The translations under genes and the position numbers were made by a program. A DNA stretch of 64,000 nt from RBG-16-34-14 sp963727535 (GTDB lineage: Bacteria; Bacteroidota; Ignavibacteria; Ignavibacteriales; Ignavibacteriaceae): NCBI GenBank assembly GCA_963727535.1, contig CAVSGR010000001.1:868001-932000 (forward strand). Reading direction: 5' to 3'. The notes under the pieces were generated by a model. It did not search any database, had not been told where the DNA came from, and was given only the letters and a program-made list of their open reading frames with translations. Positions 24,821-32,986 of the stretch are shown piece after piece (position 1 is the first letter of the stretch; each line of letters starts with the position of its first letter).

Positions 24821-26599
24821 ATGACTCTTTTCGACATATCGATTAAATATTACAAAGGAATAGAAGTTCTTGAAAATTTAAAATGTGGGGATATTAATAC
24901 ATATGTGGGTAAAAACGATTCTGGTAAGTCTATAATTCTTAAGGCGCTGAATTGTTTTTTTAATAATGAATTTTCTTTTAGTGATACCTACAAAGGAATT
25001 CCTGCTGGGGAGGTGACCCAAATAAAACTTCGATTCACTCCCACAGAACCAATTAATTCACTTGCTTTGGATAGCGACGGAAAAATTAGCTTGATAAAAA
25101 AAATGTCTTTTTCAACCGCTGGTAGGTTAAACAAAGATTTATTTTATGAACATAATGATATATCTGATGATAGGTTTGAAAATGTTTGGGGTGTAAAAGA
25201 AGAAAATCTTAATAATTATCTTGAAGAATTAGGCATTCAACCAACTCGTTCTGGACGTGGAGTTACAAATTTATCGAAAATTGAACAAATCGATCAGAAT
25301 ACACAGACTATTGGTAGAAGGTTAAAAATACATCCTGCTGAAGATTTTATTAAAAACATAGTAAAACAATATGGAAGTGTTGAATTGCCTGAATATTATT
25401 TCTTTAACGCAGAACAAGATCTTAATGTTTCTTCTGCAGAATTTCAAAATCAATTTAAACCTATTGCCAACCAATCATTAGAGAATAACGCCAACTTAAC
25501 AACACAAATTGAAACAAATGTTGAAAGTGATCTTGAAAACGAATTTAAAATAATTTCTACGCTTATGAAGAAAAATGTTCCTGAACTTGATAAAATAAAG
25601 CCAAATATTACGTGTAACTGGAAAAATTTGGTCAAATTCGATTTGTCGTTAAAATTTACAAATGAGAATTATGATATACCTATTGCAAATAAGGGAACTG
25701 GTTTCAAACGATTATTAATGGTAGCATATTTTGAATATTTAGCACAAAGGCAAGCAAATCGTTATAGAATATACGGGCTTGAAGAACCCGAAACGTTTCT
25801 TCACCCTTCTTTGCAATATGATTTACTTGAGTCAATTAAAATATTATCTGAGAATAATCAATTCTTTCTGACTACTCATTCACCCGTATTTGCTGGTGCA
25901 ACAAAAGATACAAACATAGTGATTGTTAAAAAAAATAATGGCATATCCACGTATCACAATTCAGAAAATGCTGATAGAGCTTTAGATGAAGTCATAAATG
26001 AACTTGGAATAAGACCTAATTTTAATCTACTCAATGATGATTATAGAAAAGTTGTGTTTGTTGAAGGTAAGGGCGATGTATTATTCTGGGAGATTGCATT
26101 AACTAAATTGAATGGTGCAATACCAACTGAAATATTATTTATTCCTTGTGGAGGTGATCAATTAGAATTTTTTGTTAATGCCAAACTATGCAGAAAAATA
26201 AATAGGCATTTTCTATTTATCGCAGATAGTGATAAAGGAGCAATAAATTACAATTCAAAGCTAGCTAGCAAAGCTAACATAAAGTTGACTGTTGAAAATA
26301 TGGGAGGCGAGTTTGAACTACTTATGAAAAGAGAAATTGAAAATTATTACCACCGAGATGCCATACAAAGAATACTTGGGACTAGCTTTACACTTCCAAA
26401 TGACTTTCAAATCAATCCTTACGAAGACATAAAAGAAGTAATCAAAGAAAAAATATTGGCTACATATACCGGTAATTTTAAAGCAAAAAATAATTTGGAA
26501 ATCTTTCGCGAAATGACAGTAGCAGAATGGGATGCATCTTCAGTGCCAGTGAATGGTTCAAATGATTTAAGAAAAATCATTCAAAAAATATTAGTATAG
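24821..26599 (+). CDS. OLD-family ATP-dependent nuclease (AAA ATPase plus TOPRIM)
   Basis: 592 residues. The N-terminal ABC/SMC-like ATPase has a Walker A 'VGKNDSGKSIILKALNCFF' (about residues 29-47). The signature region is near 'NKGTGFKRLLMVAYFEYLA', Walker B is 'YGLEEPETFLHPSLQYDLL', and the H-loop is TTHSPVFAG. The TOPRIM nuclease domain begins at 'KVVFVEGKGDVLFWEIAL' and has 'FLFIADSDKGAINY'. OLD nucleases include phage-defence enzymes. GajA of Gabija has similar architecture, but its UvrD-like partner GajB is absent, so this is better seen as a solitary class 1-like OLD protein. It stands alone, with matched 9-base cores on either side, and its base composition is as AT-rich as its surroundings. 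Confidence 0.9.
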   Translation: MTLFDISIKYYKGIEVLENLKCGDINTYVGKNDSGKSIILKALNCFFNNEFSFSDTYKGIPAGEVTQIKLRFTPTEPINSLALDSDGKISLIKKMSFSTAGRLNKDLFYEHNDISDDRFENVWGVKEENLNNYLEELGIQPTRSGRGVTNLSKIEQIDQNTQTIGRRLKIHPAEDFIKNIVKQYGSVELPEYYFFNAEQDLNVSSAEFQNQFKPIANQSLENNANLTTQIETNVESDLENEFKIISTLMKKNVPELDKIKPNITCNWKNLVKFDLSLKFTNENYDIPIANKGTGFKRLLMVAYFEYLAQRQANRYRIYGLEEPETFLHPSLQYDLLESIKILSENNQFFLTTHSPVFAGATKDTNIVIVKKNNGISTYHNSENADRALDEVINELGIRPNFNLLNDDYRKVVFVEGKGDVLFWEIALTKLNGAIPTEILFIPCGGDQLEFFVNAKLCRKINRHFLFIADSDKGAINYNSKLASKANIKLTVENMGGEFELLMKREIENYYHRDAIQRILGTSFTLPNDFQINPYEDIKEVIKEKILATYTGNFKAKNNLEIFREMTVAEWDASSVPVNGSNDLRKIIQKILV

Positions 26600-26602
26600 A
26601 TC

Positions 26603-26611
26603 GCACATAAC
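26603..26611 (+). other. attC-like left core GCACATAAC
   Basis: Exact reverse complement of GTTATGTGC at 24779. Its position, four bases after the OLD gene stop, is where a cassette's left core should be. A small CCTCCTTCGGAGG hairpin follows at about 26622. No right half-site is seen before the hsp20 terminator. Confidence 0.5.
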
Positions 26612-26670
26612 ATCTTTAATCCTCCTTCGGAGGACAAGTAAGTAAAAAGTCTTTCACTTTAAGGTTATTT

Positions 26671-26719
26671 GACCTCTCCCTCGCCCTCTCCTTAGTAAGG
26701 AGAGGGACGGGGTGAGGTT
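26671..26719. repeat. Large imperfect palindrome (REP/MITE-like)
   Basis: ACCTCTCCCTCGCCCTCTCC then TTAGTAAGGAGAGGGACGGG then GTGAGGT forms a long hairpin: CCCTCTCCTTA pairs with TAAGGAGAGGG and the outer CCTC/GAGG arms also pair, with small internal mismatches. This CCCTCTCC-type palindrome is a kind found scattered between genes in many bacteria. The high GC arms contrast with the flanks. Confidence 0.75.
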
Positions 26720-26743
26720 ATTTTGTATTTGTGTTTAAAATAA

Positions 26744-26775
26744 AAAACCCGCCATTAAGACGGGTTTTGTTTTTC
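26744..26775. terminator. Bidirectional terminator between the OLD nuclease and hsp20
   Basis: AAAACCCG (26744-26751) pairs with CGGGTTTT (26761-26768), loop CCATTAAGA, followed by GTTTTT on the + strand and preceded by A-runs that give T-runs on the minus strand. It lies between convergent genes and can stop both. Confidence 0.85.
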
Positions 26776-26790
26776 ATCGAATGAAGTTCT

Positions 26791-27186
26791 TTACTTTATC
26801 TCAATCGTTCTTGGTTTTATCCTATCGTGCTTTGGAAGCTTAACAGTAAGCTGTCCGTTTTCAAACCGTGCCTCTATCTTAGTCTCATCAACACTATTGC
26901 TTATCCTGAACTTCCTGTAATAGTTGCCTACTTCATTTTCGTTAAGGATATACTTTTTGTTTTTCAGTTCCTTGTAATTTACTTTACCTAAGATCGCAAG
27001 AGATTCTTCTTCCAATTTAATCTTAACATTATCTCTTGTAACTCCGGGCATATTTGCAACTAAATGAAAATCATTTTCAGTTTCATATACATCAACAAAC
27101 GGGGCAACAACTGCTTCTGTTTCAAGAGTTTCTTCCCAGTTCTGTTCTGTTTCTTTAACTGTTACGATATCTTTATTGTCTGTCAT
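26791..27186 (-). CDS. Hsp20 family small heat-shock protein
   Basis: 131 residues from ATG 27186, which has AAAGGAG (27193-27199) upstream; a longer frame extending to 27411 only overlaps dnaK and is not real. The alpha-crystallin domain begins at 'APFVDVYETENDFHLVANMP' with 'GVTRDNVKIKLEEESLAILG' and ends 'ARFENGQLTVKLPKHDRIKP' with the C-terminal 'RTIEIK' anchor (I-x-I motif IEI). Small HSPs hold unfolded proteins for refolding by DnaK, encoded just upstream. It is the last gene of the hsp20-dnaK-hsp20 set. Confidence 0.9.
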   Translation of the reverse strand: MTDNKDIVTVKETEQNWEETLETEAVVAPFVDVYETENDFHLVANMPGVTRDNVKIKLEEESLAILGKVNYKELKNKKYILNENEVGNYYRKFRISNSVDETKIEARFENGQLTVKLPKHDRIKPRTIEIK

Positions 27187-27219
27187 TTTTATTCTCCTTT
27201 TTTTAAACCTGTTATCTCC

Positions 27220-27246
27220 GTAGCACAGAATAGTATTCTGTGCTAC
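27220..27246. repeat. 27-base palindrome between dnaK and hsp20
   Basis: GTAGCACAGAATA then G then TATTCTGTGCTAC: 13-base arms that pair perfectly. It lies 10 bases after the dnaK stop and 21 before the hsp20 ribosome site. It could separate or stabilise the two parts of the transcript. Like the GTAGGAACTT palindromes it begins GTAG and ends CTAC, so it may belong to the same repeat class. Confidence 0.8.
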
Positions 27247-27256
27247 GCGTATATAT

Positions 27257-29212
27257 TTACTTTTTGTCTTTGTCTTTATCTTTTTCTTCATCCACAACTT
27301 CGTAAGATGCATCCTGTGCTTCTTCATTCCCGGATTTAGCTTCTTGTGAAGCACCACCCGCTTCACCTTGTCCCTGTGGATCAGTTGCACCCGGCTGGGG
27401 ACCTTCTGCACCAGCCTGCTGGTAAAGCTGCGAAGCTATCTCATTCCATACTTTAGTTAAATCATCGTTTGCAGATTTAATTCTATCAGTATCATTTGAA
27501 GAAAGAGCATCTTCAACTTTCTTTATTTCAGATTCAAGCCGTGACTTGCTGTCAGCAGACAATTTATCTTTCATTTCTTCCATCTGCTTCTTAGTCTGGA
27601 AGATCATGCTGTCAGCCTGGTTTTTAACCTCGACTCCTTCTTTCTTCTTCTTATCTTCGGCAGCATGCTCCGTTGCATCATTTTTCATCTTTTCTACTTC
27701 TTCCTTAGATAAACCGCTTGAAGAAGTTATGCTTATGCTTTGTTCCTTATTCGTGGCTTTATCTTTAGCGTGAACATGCATAATACCGTTTGCATCGATA
27801 TCAAAAGTAACCTCTACCTGGGGAACTCCTCTCGGTGCAGGTGGAATTCCATCGAGATGAAATCTTCCAAGTGTCCTGTTATCTGAAGCCATTGGTCTTT
27901 CACCCTGCAGAACGTTTATTTCCACAGAAGGCTGATTATCAGATGCGGTTGAAAAGATTTCACTTTTCTTTGTCGGTATAGTTGTATTTGCATCAATAAG
28001 TTTTGTAAATACACCACCGAGGGTTTCAATACCGAGTGAAAGTGGAGTTACATCGAGTAACAACACATCTTTTACATCACCGGTTAAAACACCACCCTGG
28101 ATCGAAGCACCAATTGCTACAACTTCATCAGGATTTACACCTTTATGAGGTTCTTTCCCAAATATTTTCTTTACAAGTTCCTGTACAGCAGGAATTCTTG
28201 TAGAACCACCGACAAGTATTACTTCATCAACCTGCGAAGCAGTTACGCCCGCAGCTTTAAGAGCCTGCTCAGTAGGTCCAGCTGTTCTTTTAACAAGATC
28301 ATCAACTAGTTGTTCAAATTTCGCTCTTGAAATATTAATATTAAGATGTTTCGGACCTTCCTGTGTAGCTGTGATAAAAGGAAGATTAACATCTGTAGTT
28401 GACGAAGAAGACAATTCTATCTTAGCTTTTTCAGCAGCTTCTTTTAATCTCTGCAAAGCCATCGGGTCATTTCGTAAATCAATTCCTTCCTGCTTCTTGA
28501 ATTCATCAGCAAGAAAATCAATCACTCTCTGGTCAAAGTCATCGCCGCCGAGGTGTCCATCACCATTAGATGATTTAACTTCAAAAACACCTTCACCTAA
28601 TTGAAGAATCGAGATATCAAAAGTACCACCGCCAAGATCATATACTGCTACGAGATGATCTCTCGTTTTTTTATCCAAACCATAAGCAAGAGCAGCAGCA
28701 GTCGGTTCATTAATTATTCTTTTAACTTTTAATCCTGCAATCTCACCTGCGTCTTTTGTTGCCTGGCGCTGTGAGTCATTAAAATACGCCGGAACAGTTA
28801 TAACAGCTTCTGTCACTTCCTGTCCGAGATATTCCTCAGCAGTCTTTTTCATTTTCTGTAAAATCATTGCGCTGATTTCGGGAGGGGAATATACTCTGTC
28901 ACCAATCTTAACACGCGCACTATTACTATCACCTGAAACAACTTCATAAGGCACCTTCTTCATTTCCTCTGTTACTTCATCCATCTTTCTTCCCATAAAA
29001 CGTTTTATTGAGAAGATAGTATTCTTAGGATTAGTAATCGCCTGTCTTTTTGCCGGCTGTCCTACTAATCTCTCACCTGATTTAGCGAATGCAACAACCG
29101 AAGGCGTAGTTCTGCCGCCTTCAGAGTTTGGAATAACTACAGGGTCATTACCTTCCATAACAGCAACACAAGAGTTTGTTGTTCCAAGGTCTATTCCAAT
29201 TATTTTACCCAT
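27257..29212 (-). CDS. dnaK: Molecular chaperone DnaK (Hsp70)
   Basis: 651 residues, normal for DnaK. The ATPase domain begins 'IIGIDLGTTNSCVAVMEG' and contains 'TVPAYFNDSQRQATKDAG', 'VYDLGGGTFDISILQLG' and 'ILVGGSTRIPAVQELVKKIF'. The substrate domain has 'LLLDVTPLSLGIETLGGVFT' and the lid is Lys/Glu-rich. The C-terminal tail, 'EGPQPGATDPQGQGEAGG' to 'VVDEEKDKDKDKK', is longer and more charged than usual. It sits between two hsp20 genes, with no grpE or dnaJ here. No CIRCE element was seen upstream, so a sigma-type heat-shock control is more likely (inference). Confidence 0.97.
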   Translation of the reverse strand: MGKIIGIDLGTTNSCVAVMEGNDPVVIPNSEGGRTTPSVVAFAKSGERLVGQPAKRQAITNPKNTIFSIKRFMGRKMDEVTEEMKKVPYEVVSGDSNSARVKIGDRVYSPPEISAMILQKMKKTAEEYLGQEVTEAVITVPAYFNDSQRQATKDAGEIAGLKVKRIINEPTAAALAYGLDKKTRDHLVAVYDLGGGTFDISILQLGEGVFEVKSSNGDGHLGGDDFDQRVIDFLADEFKKQEGIDLRNDPMALQRLKEAAEKAKIELSSSSTTDVNLPFITATQEGPKHLNINISRAKFEQLVDDLVKRTAGPTEQALKAAGVTASQVDEVILVGGSTRIPAVQELVKKIFGKEPHKGVNPDEVVAIGASIQGGVLTGDVKDVLLLDVTPLSLGIETLGGVFTKLIDANTTIPTKKSEIFSTASDNQPSVEINVLQGERPMASDNRTLGRFHLDGIPPAPRGVPQVEVTFDIDANGIMHVHAKDKATNKEQSISITSSSGLSKEEVEKMKNDATEHAAEDKKKKEGVEVKNQADSMIFQTKKQMEEMKDKLSADSKSRLESEIKKVEDALSSNDTDRIKSANDDLTKVWNEIASQLYQQAGAEGPQPGATDPQGQGEAGGASQEAKSGNEEAQDASYEVVDEEKDKDKDKK

Positions 29213-29254
29213 TATTAAAAATTCCTTTCTTTACTTTTATTTATGACGAACCAA

Positions 29255-29680
29255 TTATTTTACTTCTATAAATTTCTCAGTTGCCTTTTTAGGCTGAGCT
29301 TTTTGAATTGTTACATTCAGAATACCATTATCAAATTTTGCTTCAACGCTATCAGGATCTATTTCATCCGGCAGTGTAAAGCTTCTTGTGAATGAACCGT
29401 AAACTCTTTCACTTCTGAAGAAATTCTTTTTATCGTTTTCTTCTTTCTCTTTCTTCTTGTCGCCGGAGATTGTTAAAATATTATCCTGAAGAGTTATCTT
29501 TATGTCTTCCTTTTTAACTCCCGGAATCTCAGCTTCAACATAAATGTTCTTTTCATCATCAGATATGTCTATATGCGGATAATAATTAACATCGGTGGTT
29601 GGAAACTCGCCAAAGAACCTGTGAATTCTTTCATTCCAGTTTTCAAGTTCTCTTAAGGGCTCAAATTTTATAAGTGTCAT
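29255..29680 (-). CDS. Hsp20 family small heat-shock protein
   Basis: 141 residues with a full alpha-crystallin domain: 'YYPHIDISDDEKNIYVEAEI', then 'GVKKEDIKITLQDNILTISG', 'YGSFTRSFTLPDEIDPDSVE' and 'AKFDNGILNVTIQKAQPKKA'. 'GVKKEDIKI' and 'NGILNVTI' are hallmark segments. The N-terminal 'LIKFEPLRELENWNERIHRFF' is typical of the bacterial class A form. It heads the hsp20-dnaK-hsp20 series, 42 bases upstream of dnaK. The 240 bases between it and birA hold the divergent promoters, but I cannot pick a reliable -35/-10 pair. Confidence 0.92.
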   Translation of the reverse strand: MTLIKFEPLRELENWNERIHRFFGEFPTTDVNYYPHIDISDDEKNIYVEAEIPGVKKEDIKITLQDNILTISGDKKKEKEENDKKNFFRSERVYGSFTRSFTLPDEIDPDSVEAKFDNGILNVTIQKAQPKKATEKFIEVK

Positions 29681-29921
29681 TTTATCAACTCCTGTCTTTC
29701 TTTTATATATTTATGACGATTCTTTAATAAGTTTTTGTACTTATATAAACAATGCTTATGCCAAGTCATTTAAGAATGATGTAAGGTCTTATATTATAAA
29801 AGGTTACAGGCAAAAAGTGCGACAAATATTATAACCTAAAGTTTGTCTGAATATCTGACTTTATGGCAGCATTACTTTATAATTAGCAAAATATCTGACA
29901 TTCACGACAGACAGGATAACA

Positions 29922-30707
29922 ATGATTGAATCAGTTTTAAACCTAGAAAATTTTGATCTCAAGCTTGATACGGAAATAATAGGGAGGAATATTATCTATA
30001 CTGATGAGGCTTCTTCCACAAATAGTTTTCTACTTGATCCTTCCTCTGGTGGAAATATTAATGGAACAATACTTATCGCCGAGAAACAAACAAAAGGACG
30101 TGGAAGAAAAGACAGTCAATGGTACAGCACAAAAGGATTAAACCTTACTTTCTCAATTCTTCTTACTGATAAAAAATATTTTGCCAAACATTTTAACCTG
30201 ATAAACTTTGCAACCGCATTGTCCACAGCTATAGCAATTGAAAATCTTTTCCAGTCAAGAACGGAATTAAAATGGCCAAATGATGTTTTGATAAATAATA
30301 AAAAAGTTGCGGGAATTTTAATCGAGTCTTCCTCCAGAGGAGAAAAGATTGAACGCGTTGTAATTGGAATTGGCGTAAATGTTAATCAAACTTCTTTCCA
30401 GGGGAGCTACAATGTTAACCCGACATCACTCAAAATAGAAACAGGCGAAAATATTGATAGAGAAACTCTGCTTGCAGAATTGCTAAATGTATTTGAGGAA
30501 ACTCTTGAGCAAGTAAACTCAAATCACAAATGGATTCTAAAAGAATGGAAAGAAAGATGCGGAATGATCGGGGAAAGAATTTCTGTAAGCGATGGTGAAA
30601 TTACAAAGAATGGTATTTTTGATGATATAGATGAGAACGGATTTATGCTTTTGAGAAAGAAAGATAAAATTGAAAAAATTTATTTTGGCGACGTGAGTAT
30701 AGTTTAA
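29922..30707 (+). CDS. birA: Biotin-[acetyl-CoA-carboxylase] ligase
   Basis: 261 residues. The catalytic core has 'EASSTNSFLLD', the biotinyl-AMP loop 'KGRGRKDSQWYSTKGLNLTF' (GRGRxxxxW), 'LKWPNDVLINNKKVAGILIE' and 'VVIGIGVNVNQ'. A small C-terminal SH3-like domain ends the protein. It lacks the N-terminal winged helix of class II BirA, so it is a class I enzyme without a repressor function. It transfers biotin to the acetyl-CoA carboxylase carrier protein, a partner of AccD encoded at 32987. Its stop overlaps the coaX start by one base (TAATG). Confidence 0.93.
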   Translation: MIESVLNLENFDLKLDTEIIGRNIIYTDEASSTNSFLLDPSSGGNINGTILIAEKQTKGRGRKDSQWYSTKGLNLTFSILLTDKKYFAKHFNLINFATALSTAIAIENLFQSRTELKWPNDVLINNKKVAGILIESSSRGEKIERVVIGIGVNVNQTSFQGSYNVNPTSLKIETGENIDRETLLAELLNVFEETLEQVNSNHKWILKEWKERCGMIGERISVSDGEITKNGIFDDIDENGFMLLRKKDKIEKIYFGDVSIV

Positions 30708-31456
30708 TGCTGATTGCAATCGACATAGGCAACTCAAGAATTAAAGTCGGAAAGTTTGAAGATTTTAAATTTACAGAATTTCATTCCTTTAAAGATATTA
30801 GTGATGTTTTAGGTTTTCTGAAATCTAATTCTAAAGATAATGTTGCTATATCGTCCGTAGTTCCTGATAAAACAAAGATTCTTTCAGAAGAAGTAAAAAA
30901 AATAACCGGCAAATCACCTTTCATTATTACAAAAGATGTTAAAACAAATCTTACAATAAATTATAAAACTCCCGAGACTTTAGGTATTGATAGGTTTTGC
31001 TCTGCAGAAGGGGCTTTCTTTCTTTTTAAGAATTCGGAAAAACATAAAAATTACAAAGAAGGTTCGTATATCCTCGCAATTGATCTTGGAACTGCAACAA
31101 CAATAAATGTAATTGAGTATCCGGGAAAATTTATCGGCGGTTTAATCGCTCCCGGTTTAGATATGATGTTTGAATCTCTTAAACAGAGGACTGCGCAACT
31201 CCCTCTTCTAAGTATCTCTGATTTTGTTTCAACAATTGGTAAAGATACAAGTTCCTCAATTGCAAGCGGAGTTGTAATCTCTGTTGTTGGAATGATTGAA
31301 AAAACAATAAATGACTTATCCTCTTCCAATGTATTTGTTTATTTAACGGGAGGAAATGCTAAAAAGATTATTCCGTATCTCAACTTTGATTTTGTTTATG
31401 AGGAAAGTTTGGTTTTGTATGGTGTAAATGCTTTGTGGAAATTGAATAATAGCTAA
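30707..31456 (+). CDS. coaX: Type III pantothenate kinase
   Basis: 249 residues of the ASKHA fold. Phosphate-1 motif 'LIAIDIGNSRIKVGKFE' at the start, 'ETLGIDRFCSAEGAFFLF' (GxDR), the second phosphate motif 'YILAIDLGTATTINVIEY', 'GGLIAPGLDMMFESLKQRTA' and 'VFVYLTGGNAKKIIPYL'. It phosphorylates pantothenate in CoA synthesis and, unlike types I and II, is not feedback-inhibited by CoA. PanC, the preceding pathway step, is encoded nearby at 32127 on the other strand. It is translationally coupled to birA, a common pairing. Confidence 0.95.
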   Translation: MLIAIDIGNSRIKVGKFEDFKFTEFHSFKDISDVLGFLKSNSKDNVAISSVVPDKTKILSEEVKKITGKSPFIITKDVKTNLTINYKTPETLGIDRFCSAEGAFFLFKNSEKHKNYKEGSYILAIDLGTATTINVIEYPGKFIGGLIAPGLDMMFESLKQRTAQLPLLSISDFVSTIGKDTSSSIASGVVISVVGMIEKTINDLSSSNVFVYLTGGNAKKIIPYLNFDFVYEESLVLYGVNALWKLNNS

Positions 31457-31476
31457 TAAACTAAATCTCTGTCCCT

Positions 31477-31737
31477 TCACTTATCGTAATGATATCTACA
31501 AGCATAAATTAATAATTTGTTTTCAGAAATTTTGTACACTAACCTGTGTTCTCTGTCGATTCGCCGTGACCAGAATCCGGCGAGATCAAATTTTAACAAT
31601 TCCGGTTTGCCAATTCCTTCATAAGGATGTCTTAATATATCTTTAACTAATTCATTAATCTTTCTTAGAATCTTCTTGTTTTCATTTTGCCATGAAATAT
31701 AGTCTGCCCAAGCATTTTCAGAAAACACAATTTGCAT
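31477..31737 (-). CDS. yoeB: YoeB/Txe family mRNA interferase toxin
   Basis: 86 residues. The fold and catalytic residues of YoeB are present at the canonical numbering: Glu46 in 'GIGKPELLKF', Arg65 in 'DREHRLVYKI', and His83-Tyr84 in the C-terminal 'YACRYHYDK'. YoeB cleaves mRNA at the ribosome and slows growth when unchecked. The start lies at the antitoxin's stop (one shared base), so the pair is coupled. Unlike the toxin at 47112 this one is intact. It is convergent with coaX. Confidence 0.93.
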   Translation of the reverse strand: MQIVFSENAWADYISWQNENKKILRKINELVKDILRHPYEGIGKPELLKFDLAGFWSRRIDREHRLVYKISENKLLIYACRYHYDK

Positions 31738-31991
31738 TATTCTTCAATTAAGTTGTTTTGTACTACTTTCCCTTCGTTCATTTGCTTAATTGATTCATAT
31801 AATCTGTCTGCGTTTGTTTTTGAACTAAGTAAATGAAGTGTTTCCATCATTGAATTGTATTCATCCAAAGAAATCATTACTGTTCCTTTTCCACTTCCTC
31901 TTTTAATTATCAGTGTTTCATGATTGTTTTCAACATCATCAAGGAATTTCTTTAACCCGACTCTAAATTCTGAAAAATTAGCTGTTAGCAT
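31737..31991 (-). CDS. yefM: YefM/Phd family antitoxin
   Basis: 84 residues. The N-terminal DNA-binding Phd/YefM domain reads 'ANFSEFRVGLKKFLDDVENN' then 'HETLIIKRGSGKGTVMISLD' and 'EYNSMMETLHLLSS'. The C-terminal 'KQMNEGKVVQNNLIEE' is the toxin-binding tail. It neutralises the YoeB toxin encoded next and normally represses the operon by binding its own promoter. The AT-rich 32000-32060 region upstream, with ACTTATATAAG-like and AAGTAC repeats, is a plausible operator. Confidence 0.92.
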   Translation of the reverse strand: MLTANFSEFRVGLKKFLDDVENNHETLIIKRGSGKGTVMISLDEYNSMMETLHLLSSKTNADRLYESIKQMNEGKVVQNNLIEE

Positions 31992-32126
31992 TATTCACCT
32001 ATATAAGTTACTTTATAAGTACCATAATATGTACTTAATTAGTAATATACAAATCTAAATTAAGTAATAGGTGTCCCAATTAAGGAGATTTAACGAGGAT
32101 AAATTCTTTATTGAAGTAAAATAAGC

Positions 32127-32978
32127 TTACAACCTGATCAACTCATTATCAATCAATCTTGTATTTCCCACTTTGGCAGCTACAAGAATATAATACTCAT
32201 TTCCCTCTTCTATTAAGTCAACTTCTCTGAATCCGTAAGCATTGACAATGCCAACATAATCAAGCTTTATCGATTTCTCTTCACCAATTATTATTTTCAT
32301 ATTGCCAATAACTTTTTGAGGATCCATTTCTTTATCTTCAATCAATTTCCTTGCATATAAAAGTGATTTATGTAATGTTAGTGCTTTTGTTCTTTCTTCG
32401 GGAGATAAATAAATATTCCGTGAACTCTTTGCCAAACCATCCTCTTCACGAATAATAGGACAAACAACAATTCCAATATCATATTTAAGATCTTTAACCA
32501 TTTGTTTGATGACCGCAGCTTGCTGTGCATCTTTTTGTCCGAAGAAAGCCATATCCGGTTTTATACAATTAAATAATATCGATACAATTGTAGTAACACC
32601 GCGGAAATGTGTCGGTCTGAATTCCCCCTCGAATATTTTCGAGATTTCATTAACGTAAACATAAGATTGATAACCGGAAGAATATATTTCATCCTCAGAA
32701 GGAACAAAAACATAATCAACATTATATTCTTTTAGAAGTTTATTATCATGTTCAATATCTCTCGGATATTTTTCGTAATCTTCAGTTGGAGCAAATTGAG
32801 TTGGGTTAACAAAAATAGAAACAACTGTTATATCACAAAGTTCATTTGATTTTTTGATTAGTGAAAGATGTCCTTTGTGCAGATACCCCATAGTAGGAAC
32901 AAGCCCGATTTTCTTTCCCGAACAGCTTATCTGCCTGGAAACAGACTGCATCTCTTTAACAGTAGAAATTGTTTTGAT
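32127..32978 (-). CDS. panC: Pantothenate synthetase
   Basis: ATP-dependent ligase of pantoate and beta-alanine in CoA synthesis. The 'GLVPTMGYLHKGHLSLIKKS' region holds the HxGH nucleotide motif; 'VSIFVNPTQFAPTEDYEKYP', 'FGQKDAQQAAVIKQMVKDL' and 'SSRNIYLSPEERTKA' are all diagnostic. The first ATG (32951) would omit residues that the family always has. In frame upstream, 'KTISTVKEM' is encoded, and the correct start lies at ATC 32978 (GAGG six bases upstream) or CTG 32981; there is no ATG, GTG or TTG. From there the length is 283, normal for PanC. It follows accD by eight bases. Confidence 0.93.
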   Translation of the reverse strand: MKTISTVKEMQSVSRQISCSGKKIGLVPTMGYLHKGHLSLIKKSNELCDITVVSIFVNPTQFAPTEDYEKYPRDIEHDNKLLKEYNVDYVFVPSEDEIYSSGYQSYVYVNEISKIFEGEFRPTHFRGVTTIVSILFNCIKPDMAFFGQKDAQQAAVIKQMVKDLKYDIGIVVCPIIREEDGLAKSSRNIYLSPEERTKALTLHKSLLYARKLIEDKEMDPQKVIGNMKIIIGEEKSIKLDYVGIVNAYGFREVDLIEEGNEYYILVAAKVGNTRLIDNELIRL

Positions 32979-32986
32979 CAGGAACC

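Noticed and set aside
24821..26599. Gabija defence system
   Set aside because: GajA-like architecture is present, but no UvrD/PcrA-like GajB follows; the neighbouring genes are heat-shock proteins. The protein is kept as a solitary OLD nuclease.
26671..26719. CRISPR repeat or terminator
   Set aside because: The palindrome occurs once and has no spacers or T-run; it fits a dispersed REP/MITE-like hairpin. The real terminator is at 26744.
27187..27411. N-terminal extension of the small heat-shock gene
   Set aside because: It overlaps dnaK in another frame; the ATG at 27186 has a proper AAAGGAG and gives a normal Hsp20 length.
29680..29922. CIRCE operator upstream of the hsp20-dnaK operon
   Set aside because: No TTAGCACTC-N9-GAGTGCTAA-like inverted repeat is present; only AT-rich DNA with a weak ATAAGT/ACTTAT pair.
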